A stretch of 64,000 nt of DNA from CALJFL01 sp039964455 (GTDB taxonomy: Bacteria > Pseudomonadota > Gammaproteobacteria > Pseudomonadales > Halieaceae): assembly GCA_039964455.1 (NCBI GenBank), contig JBDVXK010000015.1, forward strand, positions 186,001 through 250,000, written 5' to 3'. The position numbers and the translations under genes were made by a program. Of this stretch, positions 24,801 to 33,593 are shown in pieces (the stretch's first letter is position 1; the number at the start of each line of letters is the position of its first letter). Under the pieces are notes generated by a model, which ran no database searches, had not been told where the DNA came from, and was given only the letters and a program-made list of their open reading frames with translations.

Positions 24801-24829
24801 ATCATAGGGGCGAGATGCCCCTTTGTCAA
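24801..24829 (-). promoter_or_regulatory. Sigma-70 promoter of the yceD-rpmF-fab run, with a palindromic spacer
   Basis: On the minus strand TTGACA (24829-24824) and TATGAT (24806-24801) are separated by exactly 17 bp. The spacer is a palindrome, AGGGGC-GAGAT-GCCCCT (24806-24822 on the plus strand), suitable for a dimeric repressor. The predicted transcription start is near 24794, about 2 nt before the yceD ATG, implying a leaderless mRNA. Confidence 0.8.
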
Positions 24830-24900
24830 AAAAATCTTTAAAATACAAACAGTTCACGCACTTATGCACATTCGACGATAACTCCGGAGACAGTCCAAAT

Positions 24901-25494
24901 ATGAAACTGATTCTCGCCTCCACATCACCTTATCGAAGGCGCCTGCTGGAACGCCTGTCACTGCCCTTCGAAACAGAGCCACCCGGCACTGAGGAGTCTC
25001 CTCAGCCGGGAGAGTCTCCGGAGGCGCTGGCGAGGCGGCTCTCACAGGCCAAGGCGCAGGATGTCGCGTCCCGTTTCCCCGACAGCCTCGTAATTGGTAG
25101 CGACCAGGTAGCCACCGTCGATGGCCAACTTCTCAACAAGCCCGGAGATCATTCCACCGCGACGGCACAGTTGCGATCGTCCGCTGGCAAGCAAGTGACT
25201 TTTTACACGGGCGTAGCACTACGCGGCATCACCAGTAGACTTAATCTGCACCACGTAGAGCCCTTCAGGGTGAAGTTTCGTCCGCTGAGTGATGAGCAGA
25301 TTGAGTACTATCTGCGCACGGAGCAGCCCTATGACTGCGCAGGCAGTTTCAAATGCGAAGGGCTGGGTATCAGCCTGTTCGAAGCGATGACAGGTGATGA
25401 CCCCACCAGCCTGGAGGGCCTGCCGCTTATCACACTGACGAGCATGCTAACTACTGCGGGCTATCCAGTGCTCAAGCACTCTGACGCTGGATAA
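24901..25494 (+). CDS. Maf-family nucleoside triphosphate pyrophosphatase (YceF-like)
   Basis: House-cleaning enzyme that hydrolyses non-canonical nucleotides; YceF-type members prefer 7-methyl-GTP. The 197-residue chain starts at ATG 24901 (MKLILASTSPYRRRLLERL) after a GGAG ribosome site. A longer frame to 24823 would cross the divergent promoter and adds residues no homologue has. Motifs include ASTSPYRRRLL, GSDQVATVDG with the catalytic aspartate (about residue 69), and the C-terminal GDDPTSLEGLPL. It is divergent from yceD, the usual neighbour. Its 3' end overlaps the HAD gene by 23 bp. Confidence 0.93.
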   Translation: MKLILASTSPYRRRLLERLSLPFETEPPGTEESPQPGESPEALARRLSQAKAQDVASRFPDSLVIGSDQVATVDGQLLNKPGDHSTATAQLRSSAGKQVTFYTGVALRGITSRLNLHHVEPFRVKFRPLSDEQIEYYLRTEQPYDCAGSFKCEGLGISLFEAMTGDDPTSLEGLPLITLTSMLTTAGYPVLKHSDAG

Positions 25495-26125
25495 CAGGAA
25501 GGCTCAAAAGCTCAGGCAAGGCATCAATCACTGCCACTGGCGCATGATTATGCAGTCGTTCCACTGCGTGTACGCCATAGCTCACACCCACTGAGACCAC
25601 GCCGGCATTTGTGGCCATGGCCAGGTCAAACTCGGTGTCACCCACCATAACAACCTCATCGGAGGCCTTGTCACGCTCAGCCATTATTTCGTTGAGCATC
25701 TGTGGATGAGGTTTGGATTGCGTTTCGTCTGCACAACGGGTGCTGTGGAAAAAACGTTCAAGCCCAAGGCCGGCCAACACCCGATTTAACCCGCGGCGGC
25801 TCTTGCCTGTCGCAACTGCCAACTCCAGACCCAGGTCGTGGAGATTGTGCAGGGTTTCCATTGCCCCCGGATACAACGGAGCTGGCCCCTGGTCAGAGGC
25901 CACATAGAACTTCGAGTAGGACGCGGCCAGCTTACTGGTGCCATCCGTATCCAGCTCGGGAAAGAGCTGAGCAATCGCCTGCGGCAAACCCAGGCCAACG
26001 ATTTCGCGTACTGATGCAGGCTCTGGCACCGTCAGCCCAGCTTCACGGGCGGCGTCTTGCATCGCTTCAACGATATGGTCTATCGAGTCGCACAGAGTGC
26101 CGTCCCAATCAAATATTACTATCAT
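25472..26125 (-). CDS. HAD-superfamily hydrolase, phosphoglycolate-phosphatase-like
   Basis: A 217-residue HAD subfamily IA phosphatase with motif I VIFDWDGTLCDS (nucleophile aspartate about residue 7), motif II in LAVATGKSRRG, motif III in ETQSKPHPQML, and motif IV VVMVGDTEFDLAMATNAG. A helical cap domain lies between motifs I and II. I use the ATG at 26125 rather than a TTG six bases earlier. The gene follows rluC with 6 bp between, a pair common in gammaproteobacteria. The natural substrate is not evident from sequence. Confidence 0.88.
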   Translation of the reverse strand: MIVIFDWDGTLCDSIDHIVEAMQDAAREAGLTVPEPASVREIVGLGLPQAIAQLFPELDTDGTSKLAASYSKFYVASDQGPAPLYPGAMETLHNLHDLGLELAVATGKSRRGLNRVLAGLGLERFFHSTRCADETQSKPHPQMLNEIMAERDKASDEVVMVGDTEFDLAMATNAGVVSVGVSYGVHAVERLHNHAPVAVIDALPELLSLPVIQRQSA

Positions 26126-26131
26126 AAACAA

Positions 26132-27076
26132 TTATTTACGCATGTTAGTTAATATATTTTCCAGCTCCTGATCCAAACCTGATTCCAGTCGTAACGGCCC
26201 CGTATCAGGCAGGCTAATCCGCAGGGAGCGGGCATGAAGAAACAGGCGCTTCAACCCCAACTCCTTCGCCAGCTGCTCTCCCCTGTCGTCACTGTATTTC
26301 GCGTCACCCAGCAGCGGAAAACCCGCGTGCTGAGCGTGAACGCGAATCTGATGGGTCCTGCCAGTGACGGGTTTGGCCTCTATTAGCGTCGCAGCGCCGA
26401 AGCGCTCAATAACACTGAACTGGGTGATCGAGGGCTTACCCTCGGCGCTAACACGTACCATGCGCTCACCAGACTGTAAGGTATTTTTCTGCAGAGGTGC
26501 TTCTACCACTTTTCGCGAGCGCGGCCACTGCCCCGCAACCAGCGCCAGATATCGCTTATCTACCTTGTCCTCACGCAGCTGCCTGTGTAGCTCCCGTAAT
26601 ATGGCCGGTTTGCGGGCGATCATTATCAGCCCCGATGTGTCGCGGTCCAGGCGGTGCACCAACTCCAGGTAGCGATCATCAGGGCGAATCTGGCGCAGAC
26701 ATTCGATTAGGCCAAAGTTCAGGCCGCTGCCACCGTGAACCGCCAGCCCCGACGGCTTGTCAATCACCAATAGGCCGGAATCCTCATACACGGTGCGCTC
26801 CGGGAGCAGCTTCAACCAATAAGAAGAGATTGGCGCCGGCTCTGTTGGGTCCGGCTGTCGCAGCGGCGGCAGGCGAACCACATCACCCTGCTTCAATCGG
26901 TAATCGGCCTTCTTTCGCCCTTTGTTGATTCGAATCTCGCCTTTGCGTACGGCTTTGTATATACGGGTTTTGGGAACCCCTTTTAGCGTCTTGAGTAAAA
27001 AGTTATCCAGCCGCTGCCCTTCGCCCAACTCGTCGATGGTCAACATTCGCACTTGCGGCTTTGATTGCTCGCTCAT
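26132..27076 (-). CDS. rluC: 23S rRNA pseudouridine synthase (955/2504/2580)
   Basis: Modifies uridines in 23S rRNA domains around the peptidyl-transferase centre. The 314-residue protein has an N-terminal S4 RNA-binding domain (GQRLDNFLLKTLKGVPKTRI, then VRKGEIRINKGRKKADYRL) and the RluA-family catalytic domain with the active aspartate in LVHRLDRDTSGLIMIARK (about residue 143). The C-terminal GRTHQIRVHAQHAGFPLLGD motif is also present. It is divergent from rne, as in E. coli and Pseudomonas, across a 563-bp gap. Confidence 0.94.
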   Translation of the reverse strand: MSEQSKPQVRMLTIDELGEGQRLDNFLLKTLKGVPKTRIYKAVRKGEIRINKGRKKADYRLKQGDVVRLPPLRQPDPTEPAPISSYWLKLLPERTVYEDSGLLVIDKPSGLAVHGGSGLNFGLIECLRQIRPDDRYLELVHRLDRDTSGLIMIARKPAILRELHRQLREDKVDKRYLALVAGQWPRSRKVVEAPLQKNTLQSGERMVRVSAEGKPSITQFSVIERFGAATLIEAKPVTGRTHQIRVHAQHAGFPLLGDAKYSDDRGEQLAKELGLKRLFLHARSLRISLPDTGPLRLESGLDQELENILTNMRK

Positions 27077-27639
27077 ATTTGGAAATCTTTTAGAATTGAA
27101 GCACTTACCATTTACTGTTATATTCCGACGCGTGTAATTCGGGCAGATGGAGATTTACATCCGTCAGCCGTCGAATAGAGTTACCGGGCGATAGTTGAAC
27201 CAGCCGATGAACAGCATGGTTTCGCCAGCGATGTTACACACATAAAAACGGATGTTGACGTTTTTGGGCATGAAACGCTTTTGAGCGAAGTCCACCGCCT
27301 ACGACAGGCAGACGCGTCAACCTATTTAAACCGAGCAGCAGGTACTGCCGGGACAAAGAATCAGTTAGCAAGTGTCGCCCTTCTCAGGTGCAGCGACACT
27401 ACCAAAAAGGCCGGGAAAGCGCCATAAACTTCCCAGGCCCGTGCTAGTACAACGCATTCCAACCGCGTTGCACATTACAGGGCACCTGAGCGTAAAGAGC
27501 GGCAACGCAGGACGGATGTATCGTCCGCGCAACCTCCCAAGGGCGGTCGCAGTGCATAGCAACTCCTCATGTCCGGCACCGCCGGCTGTTTACTGATTCC
27601 TGACCTGCCAGGCCAGCTCTCCAAGGCTAATGGCTAATT
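27077..27639 (+). promoter_or_regulatory. Long structured leader of rne
   Basis: This 563-bp gap between rluC and rne has no supported gene. On the rne strand it holds several strong stems: AGTGTCGC-N14-GCGACACT (27371-27400), GGCCGGGAA/TTCCCAGGCC with one bulge (27409-27439), and GGACG-N7-CGTCC (27510-27526). The loop of the first stem contains CTCAGGTGC (27383-27391), an exact complement of GCACCTGAG at 27482-27490, so a pseudoknot is possible. RNase E is known to autoregulate through its long 5' UTR in enterobacteria; this region is the natural candidate for such a sensor, although I cannot confirm matching structure. Confidence 0.6.
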
Positions 27640-30417
27640 ATGAAAAAAATGTTAATCAATGCGACCCAACCGGAAGAGTTGCGGGTCGCCCTCGTCGACG
27701 GACAGCGTCTTTACGATCTAGACATAGAGAACCGCACCCGTATTCAGAAGAAATCCAACGTCTACAAAGGGAAAATCACCCGCGTAGAACCCAGCCTGGA
27801 GGCGGCTTTTGTCGACTTCGGTGCGGACCGCCACGGATTCTTGCCACTCAAAGAAATCTCCCGGGATTACTTCTACCGCAAGGCACCGGATGGCTCCGGC
27901 CGCACCCGCATCAAGGATGTGGTCAAGGAAGGCACCGAGATTGTCGTTCAGGTAGACAAGGAAGAGCGCGGCAACAAGGGCGCCGCCCTGACCTCGTTTA
28001 TCAGCCTCGCCGGGCGCTATATGGTTTTGATGCCCAACAACCCACGCGCAGGCGGCATCTCCAGACGTATCGAAGGTGACGATCGCAGCGAATTGCGCGA
28101 AGCACTTAGCGGCTTGGAAATACCCGACGGCATGGGTGTTATTATCCGCACAGCCGGCGTTGGCCACAGCACCGAAGAACTGCAATGGGACCTGAACTAC
28201 TTGCTGCAGGTATGGGAAGCGATCACCAACGCAGATAAGGAAAGCAAGGCCCCCACCCTGCTCTACCAGGAAAGCAATGTGATTGTGCGCGCCGTGCGCG
28301 ACTACCTGCGCGACGACGTGGATCAAGTACTGATTGATTCACCCGACGCCTACAAGCAAGCCTCAGACTTTGTCAGCCTGGTGATGCCGCAATACAGCAA
28401 CCGGATCAAACTGTACGAAGACAATATTCCGCTGTTCAACCGTTTTCAGATAGAGGGCCAAATTGAAACCGCGTTCCAGCGAGAGGTTCGTTTACCCTCT
28501 GGCGGTTCAATTGTTATCGACCCGACTGAAGCATTGGTCTCCATCGATATCAACTCTGCCCGCGCCACCAAAGGCAGCGACATCGAAGACACCGCTCTGC
28601 GCACTAACCTTGAAGCAGCCGATGAAGTTGCCCGGCAGTTACGCCTTCGCGACATGGGTGGATTGATCGTAATCGACTTTATCGACATGTTGGCCTCTCG
28701 CAACCAGCGGGCTGTTGAAAACCGCATGCGCGATGCACTGGCGATAGACCGTGCCAGGGTACAGGTAGGCCGCATTTCGCGCTTTGGCTTGTTGGAGATG
28801 TCTCGCCAGCGCCTGCGCCCCTCACTGGGAGAGACCAGCGCGATCGTCTGCCCACGCTGCACAGGCCAGGGCACTATCCGCGACACCAAGTCACTGGCCC
28901 TGTCTATTTTGCGCCTGCTTGAAGAAGAGGCTACCAAAGAGCGCAGCGCAGAGGTCCGGGCCATTGTGCCGGTCGATGTTGCCGCTTACCTGCTCAACGA
29001 AAAGCGCAGCGCGCTGGGCGAAGTTGAGGAAGTCTCGGGCTCCCGCGTACTGGTAATCCCCAACCCCAATCTCGAAACTCCGCATTTTGAACTCCAGCGT
29101 CTGCGAGACGATGAAGTCAGTGACGGTGATCACGAGACCAGCTATAAGGTCGAGTTGGCCGTTCCTGATACCGAGAGCATCAGTGACAGTCACTCAGCAG
29201 ACATTCCGCAGCAGCAGGCGGTGGTTCAGGCCATCGCTCCGCAAGCTGCTCCAGCGCCGCAGCCAGCTGCCGCGCCAGCGGCCAATGAGGCACCACAAAA
29301 GGCAACTGCAAAGAAGAAGCCGGCTAAGGCTAAACCTGCCGCAGCTGCCAAGCCAGGCCTTATGGCCAGAATCGGTGCAGCTCTCTTTGGCACAGAAGAG
29401 GTTGCGGCAGAGCCTGCGGCCCCAGCCAGCGAAAAACCATCTGGTAAGCGCACTGAAGGCGGTGAATCCCGAGGACAGGGCCAACGTCAGGGTAATCGTA
29501 ACCGCAATCGCAATCGTAACCGACGCCGCTCTGGCGGTGATGGAGCCCGCAACCAGGGCAGCCGCGAGAACAACGGCGGTCAGGAACGCAGGCAGGCCAA
29601 CGATGATGGCAATCGCAGCAAACAGGGTAATCGACGCAACGAGGACAGGCCTCGCCGCGAAGAGCAAGACACCGCTGTCGCTGCCGAGCAAGCGCCAAAT
29701 GCTGATAGCGTAGACAACAGGCAGGACAAGCCGCGCAAGCGCCCCAGCGATATGAAACGCAACGAACCGAGAAGGCGCCGCAACCGTGGACCCAAGCCAG
29801 AGGTATCGGTTGCTGAGGCCGCATTAGCGGAAACAGCTGTTGCTGCATCTCCGGCTACAGCGGCACCAGAAACCCAAGCGCCCGAGCCTGTCACGGCCGC
29901 TGCCAGTGAGGCAGTTGTCACCGAGACTGCTCCTGTCGTCGAGCCGACGGCAACCGAGCAGCCTGAAAGCAAGCCGGTCAGCGAAACAGCTGTCGCTCCT
30001 GCAGCCGAAGCAGCTGAGGCTGAAGCCCCTGCTGAGCAAGCACCTGAGGCAACCCAGCAGGAAGAGCCACAGGCTGAAATAGCCGTGGAGCCAACGCCTG
30101 ACACGTCTACGGTTGCAGAGGCCACTGAGGAAGCACCTGCGGTCGAAGCTCCGGTTGTTGCAAGCGAGCCTGTTGCCGCCGTCGAGGAAGTCGCCGCGGA
30201 TCGCAGTGGACTGGGCGCCGATGGTCGCGCTACTAATGATCCGCGAGTTGCACCCAAGCCTGCAGCTACGGTGGAAGTGACTACCGGTCACCCGGTTCTG
30301 TTTAAAGACACCGTGGCACCTGCAGTCGTACCCAGCGGCAAAGTCGTTCCCAGGGCCAGTAACGACCCGCGCGGGCAAACGACGCAAGAAGCAATACCGG
30401 AGGCTGCACAGGGCTAA
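27640..30417 (+). CDS. rne: Ribonuclease E
   Basis: Essential endoribonuclease for mRNA decay and rRNA/tRNA maturation, and scaffold of the degradosome. The 925-residue protein has the catalytic half: S1 domain (NVYKGKITRVEPSLEAAFVD, residues about 39-58), 5'-sensor region, DNase-like domain with catalytic aspartates in SIDINSARATKG and VIDFIDMLAS, and the zinc-link CPRCTGQGT (about residue 407) that joins dimers. The C-terminal half is disordered and repetitive: an Ala/Pro/Lys stretch, an arginine-asparagine-rich RNA-binding block near residues 605-720, then an Ala/Glu/Pro tail. It ends with two NDPR motifs (RATNDPRVAP, RASNDPRGQ), a known microdomain in Pseudomonas-type RNase E. Confidence 0.97.
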   Translation: MKKMLINATQPEELRVALVDGQRLYDLDIENRTRIQKKSNVYKGKITRVEPSLEAAFVDFGADRHGFLPLKEISRDYFYRKAPDGSGRTRIKDVVKEGTEIVVQVDKEERGNKGAALTSFISLAGRYMVLMPNNPRAGGISRRIEGDDRSELREALSGLEIPDGMGVIIRTAGVGHSTEELQWDLNYLLQVWEAITNADKESKAPTLLYQESNVIVRAVRDYLRDDVDQVLIDSPDAYKQASDFVSLVMPQYSNRIKLYEDNIPLFNRFQIEGQIETAFQREVRLPSGGSIVIDPTEALVSIDINSARATKGSDIEDTALRTNLEAADEVARQLRLRDMGGLIVIDFIDMLASRNQRAVENRMRDALAIDRARVQVGRISRFGLLEMSRQRLRPSLGETSAIVCPRCTGQGTIRDTKSLALSILRLLEEEATKERSAEVRAIVPVDVAAYLLNEKRSALGEVEEVSGSRVLVIPNPNLETPHFELQRLRDDEVSDGDHETSYKVELAVPDTESISDSHSADIPQQQAVVQAIAPQAAPAPQPAAAPAANEAPQKATAKKKPAKAKPAAAAKPGLMARIGAALFGTEEVAAEPAAPASEKPSGKRTEGGESRGQGQRQGNRNRNRNRNRRRSGGDGARNQGSRENNGGQERRQANDDGNRSKQGNRRNEDRPRREEQDTAVAAEQAPNADSVDNRQDKPRKRPSDMKRNEPRRRRNRGPKPEVSVAEAALAETAVAASPATAAPETQAPEPVTAAASEAVVTETAPVVEPTATEQPESKPVSETAVAPAAEAAEAEAPAEQAPEATQQEEPQAEIAVEPTPDTSTVAEATEEAPAVEAPVVASEPVAAVEEVAADRSGLGADGRATNDPRVAPKPAATVEVTTGHPVLFKDTVAPAVVPSGKVVPRASNDPRGQTTQEAIPEAAQG

Positions 30418-30499
30418 AAGCTCTTGTCTGAGTGTTCCATCGCTGTATAATCTCGCCTGCCTCTGAGTAGGCGAAGTTATCAACGAAAAAACGTGTTTT

Positions 30500-30589
30500 G
30501 GTGGGCTGGCTGAGTGGTCGAAAGCGGCGGTCTTGAAAACCGTTGAGGGTTTATCCCCTCCGTAGGTTCGAATCCTACGCCCACCGCCA
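30500..30589 (+). tRNA. tRNA-Ser (anticodon UGA)
   Basis: A 90-nt class II tRNA with encoded CCA. The acceptor stem pairs GGTGGGC with GCCCACC, with discriminator G as in tRNA-Ser. The anticodon loop CTTGAAA gives TGA, reading UCA. A long variable arm (TTGAGGGTTTATCCCCTC) and the T-arm GTAGGTTCGAATCCTAC are intact. It lies 82 bp after rne and is followed closely by its own terminator. Confidence 0.98.
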
Positions 30590-30597
30590 TATTTGAA

Positions 30598-30625
30598 GGG
30601 CTTCAAGCAATTGAAGCCCTTTTTT
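30598..30625 (+). terminator. Intrinsic terminator after tRNA-Ser
   Basis: GGGCTTCAA-GCAA-TTGAAGCCC forms a perfect 9-bp stem with a 4-base loop followed by six T residues. It begins 8 bp after the tRNA CCA end and separates the tRNA from the thiolase gene. Confidence 0.9.
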
Positions 30626-30667
30626 ATGCAACCGCAGTTTGGTTCACCTGATGATTGGGAGTGAGCT

Positions 30668-31870
30668 GTGAACGAAGTTTTTATCTACGATGCCATTCGC
30701 ACCGCGCGCACCCGCGCCAAGGCGAGCGGTGGCCTTCATCCACTGCCACCGCAAGAACTCCTGAAACAACTCTACGAGCATCTGCTGAGGCGTACCGGAA
30801 TATCCCCCGACCAGGTTCAGGAGGTCATTCTGGGCTGCGTCACCCAGCATGCTGAGCAAGCGGGTAACATTGCCCGCAACTCAGTTTTATATGCGCAATG
30901 GCCAGCTACCCTCCCCGGGCTCACCGTCAATCGCTTCTGTTCGTCCAGCATCGATGCCATCAGTATCTCGGCGCTCAAAGTTGCCACCGGGCAGGCAAAC
31001 TGCGTTATCGCCGGAGGCGTAGAGATGATGTCGCGGGTACCGCTACTGGCTGATCAAGCGAGTATTTTTACCGACCCAGCGTTTGCCGCCCGCTGCCAGA
31101 TTCTTTTGATGGGTAATGGTGCCGACCTGATTGCAACACGATACGGTGTGACGCGCGAAGAATGTGATGCCGTCGCCCTGCTTAGCCAACAGCGCGCGGC
31201 GCACGCGCGCAATGAGGGATATTTTACGTCGCTGGTAGCCATTGAAGATGCCGACCGCCAGCTGTCCATCAGTGAAGATGAGTGTATTCGCGACGGGATC
31301 ACCCTATCGGCCCTCGCCGAGCTGGAGCCAGCATTCGCCCAGATTGGTTCAGCTGGTGCCGACGCAGCCCAACTCCACGCCTTCCCTGAGCTGGCAAGCA
31401 TCAATCACGTACACACCGCCGGCAATTCGCCCGCCATGTGCGACGGCGCCGCCACCGTTTTACTGGGCAATGCGGAACTGGGGAGTCAATTGGGCCTTTC
31501 ACCCCGGGCGCGTTTAGTGCACTCCACGACAGTCTGCGCGGAACCGCTAGAGGTAGTGTCTGGCTGTGCCGCTGCAGCGCAGGCCGTGATGGCTGACAAG
31601 GGTATGACCAGCGATGATATCGACTTGTTTGAGCTCCACGAGGCATTCGCGGCCACAACGGTTATGGCCAGGCGGGCACTGTCGATCAGCGATGACAAAC
31701 TCAATGTTAACGGCGGTGTTATCGCTCTCGGTCATCCTATGGGCGCAACGGGCGCAATAATGACAGGCACCCTGCTTGATGAAATGGAACGCACCGACCG
31801 CGCCGTTGGTCTGGTATCGGCCAGTGGCGCCGCTGGCAGCGGCAGTGCGCTGCTGGTAGAGAGAGTCTAG
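30668..31870 (+). CDS. Thiolase-family acyl-CoA acyltransferase with altered C-terminal motif
   Basis: A 400-residue thiolase-fold enzyme; family members cleave 3-ketoacyl-CoA or condense acyl-CoAs. The acylated cysteine is in VNRFCSSSIDAIS (about residue 93), the HEAF motif in FELHEAFAATTVM resembles FadI-type enzymes, and GGVIALGHPMGATGA carries the catalytic histidine. The second catalytic cysteine, expected near the C-terminus (Cys-x-Gly or Ala-Cys-Ala-Ala-Gly pattern), is replaced: the sequence reads GLVSASGAAGSGSALL. Activity may therefore be altered. Translation starts at a GTG (30668) after GGGAG. It stands alone, without a fadB/fadJ partner nearby. Confidence 0.82.
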   Translation: MNEVFIYDAIRTARTRAKASGGLHPLPPQELLKQLYEHLLRRTGISPDQVQEVILGCVTQHAEQAGNIARNSVLYAQWPATLPGLTVNRFCSSSIDAISISALKVATGQANCVIAGGVEMMSRVPLLADQASIFTDPAFAARCQILLMGNGADLIATRYGVTREECDAVALLSQQRAAHARNEGYFTSLVAIEDADRQLSISEDECIRDGITLSALAELEPAFAQIGSAGADAAQLHAFPELASINHVHTAGNSPAMCDGAATVLLGNAELGSQLGLSPRARLVHSTTVCAEPLEVVSGCAAAAQAVMADKGMTSDDIDLFELHEAFAATTVMARRALSISDDKLNVNGGVIALGHPMGATGAIMTGTLLDEMERTDRAVGLVSASGAAGSGSALLVERV

Positions 31871-31883
31871 CGCGGCGAGATTC

Positions 31884-33593
31884 TTACCAGCGATAACCGA
31901 AATTCGCAGTAAGGGATGATTTAGTACCATTGGCGCCGATAAACGACGAAAGCGTCCAGTTCCGGCCAATATCTTTATTGAATCCCAGCAGAAACGTGGT
32001 CTCTTCCAGTCCCACGTCTATCGAGAACTCCAGGGCCTCGCCGTCCTCGAGGTCGATACTGCCTTCAATGGAGCGATCGGTATCGAGATACTGGACACCG
32101 GCAAGCGCCTGTAGACCAATAGCACCAAAGTCATAACCAACCATTCCCATCCACATCAAGGCCTCTATCGCGGAGTTGGTATCTGCGGTGACGGTTTCTA
32201 CATAGTTCAGGCTCAGCGACATCACCAACTGCTCATACTGAAAACCAGTTAGCAGACCCAGGCCTGCTGTCGTGCCGTCGGTGCTGGTATTAAAACTGTA
32301 AAACTCGGGGATTTCCCTATCGCTTCCCAGCCCTGCCAGGGCCTGAAACGCGGGCGTGAAACGCAGGGTTACGTCGGAGTCAGTCTCAATTTCACCAAAC
32401 AGGACGCTGACATTAAGAAAAGGTAGCACCCAAAGGTCGGCACGGAATTGCGCCGTGAGCACATCACTCTCCAAATCCGAGCCCAATGGATCGACTAGCG
32501 GCAGGTCATTAGTGACGTCAATACCTGCAACCGTAAACCCTTTCATGTCGATATCTGTTTTTTGATAGTGTGCCGCCAGACCCAGGCCGTAGGTTTTAGG
32601 TAGCTCAAAACCCAACTTACGCACCTCATCTGCGTAGAAAGGAAGGTTTCGCTGTAGGTTCAGCCTGATGACATCCGAGGAATGTAACTCCTCATCAAAA
32701 AACTCGCCGATCACCGGGATATCAGCCAGTCCTTCCTCATTACTCTCAATTACTGCTAACGCCGCTTGCACCTCATTGCCGGGAGAAGCGAAGTCGGGGG
32801 GTGTAAGATCACTGTCTATCCAGGCAATGTTACCCAGATCAGATGCAGAGTATTCGAGCATTTCCGACCATACATCCACCTGCTGCCAGTTGCGCCCCAA
32901 CCGCGCCTCGAAGCTTTCCTCGATCGCAGTAATAACATAACCCCCAAAATCCACCACTTCCCCGAAGTGCACCGTCATTCGGTAATTACGGTGTCTGATG
33001 CCATCACGCTCAAAGCTCTCATTCCCTGCGAGTTCGACGCGATCTAACACCCCGTCGATTACCACCACACTACCGCTGACTCGCGTCAGCCACTTCAGGC
33101 TGGTTGGAATGCGAGTTGGGGCGTAGTGAAAGTTGATGGTGTCGACGCCATTCTCTGAGGACACCAGCTCTATACTGTTCGCCTCGTGTAACTGGTCCTG
33201 CTCTCTAAGCCAATGATCGGCCCCCATGGTCACTTCAAGCATACGACGGTAAGCGCGGGCCGAGCGCAGCGGCTCAGTCTCCAGTTCGATATAAAGATCT
33301 CGGCCATATTCGGTGGTGGGATCAAACGTCATCCGAAAGCGCTCAGTACCTATTGCGCCGTCCTCCTGTACCTGGCGATAGACCACCTTGCTTTCATAGC
33401 GCAGCCCCTGGGACATGGGAATGATTGCCACATCCAGCACTCTGGGGCTAATGCCTCGTTCGGTAAGCACATCGCTATTGATTGGCCCCAGCAGCGGCGC
33501 CGAGGCCATTACAGAAGCGGTCGCGAGGCTTAGCAAACTGGCTATCAAGCCCCATGCGAGGGTAAAACGAGGAATTCGGGTGATTTGGGGCAT
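31884..33593 (-). CDS. Putative outer-membrane beta-barrel protein, unknown function
   Basis: A 569-residue exported protein. The ATG at 33593 (MPQITRIPRF) is preceded by AAAGGA at good spacing; an upstream TTG at 33620 lacks this. A signal peptide follows (FTLAWGLIASLLSLATASVMASA). The first half is a soluble region rich in charged and aromatic residues with DUF-like beta strands. The last 200 or so residues show alternating strands (VLTAQFRADLWVLPFLNVSV, TAGLGLLTGFQYEQLVMSLS, GANGTKSSLTANFGYRW), ending in an aromatic residue as barrel proteins do. I do not recognise a family. It converges on the thiolase gene with 13 bp between. Confidence 0.6.
   Translation of the reverse strand: MPQITRIPRFTLAWGLIASLLSLATASVMASAPLLGPINSDVLTERGISPRVLDVAIIPMSQGLRYESKVVYRQVQEDGAIGTERFRMTFDPTTEYGRDLYIELETEPLRSARAYRRMLEVTMGADHWLREQDQLHEANSIELVSSENGVDTINFHYAPTRIPTSLKWLTRVSGSVVVIDGVLDRVELAGNESFERDGIRHRNYRMTVHFGEVVDFGGYVITAIEESFEARLGRNWQQVDVWSEMLEYSASDLGNIAWIDSDLTPPDFASPGNEVQAALAVIESNEEGLADIPVIGEFFDEELHSSDVIRLNLQRNLPFYADEVRKLGFELPKTYGLGLAAHYQKTDIDMKGFTVAGIDVTNDLPLVDPLGSDLESDVLTAQFRADLWVLPFLNVSVLFGEIETDSDVTLRFTPAFQALAGLGSDREIPEFYSFNTSTDGTTAGLGLLTGFQYEQLVMSLSLNYVETVTADTNSAIEALMWMGMVGYDFGAIGLQALAGVQYLDTDRSIEGSIDLEDGEALEFSIDVGLEETTFLLGFNKDIGRNWTLSSFIGANGTKSSLTANFGYRW

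Noticed and set aside
24823..24900. Longer N-terminus of the Maf protein
   Set aside because: The frame is open, but it runs over the yceD promoter and adds 26 residues unlike the family; ATG 24901 has a ribosome site and the conserved start.
29194..30606. Serine/alanine-rich antisense frames over the 3' part of rne
   Set aside because: They arise from the repetitive Ala/Pro/Glu codons of the RNase E tail and carry no independent coding signal.
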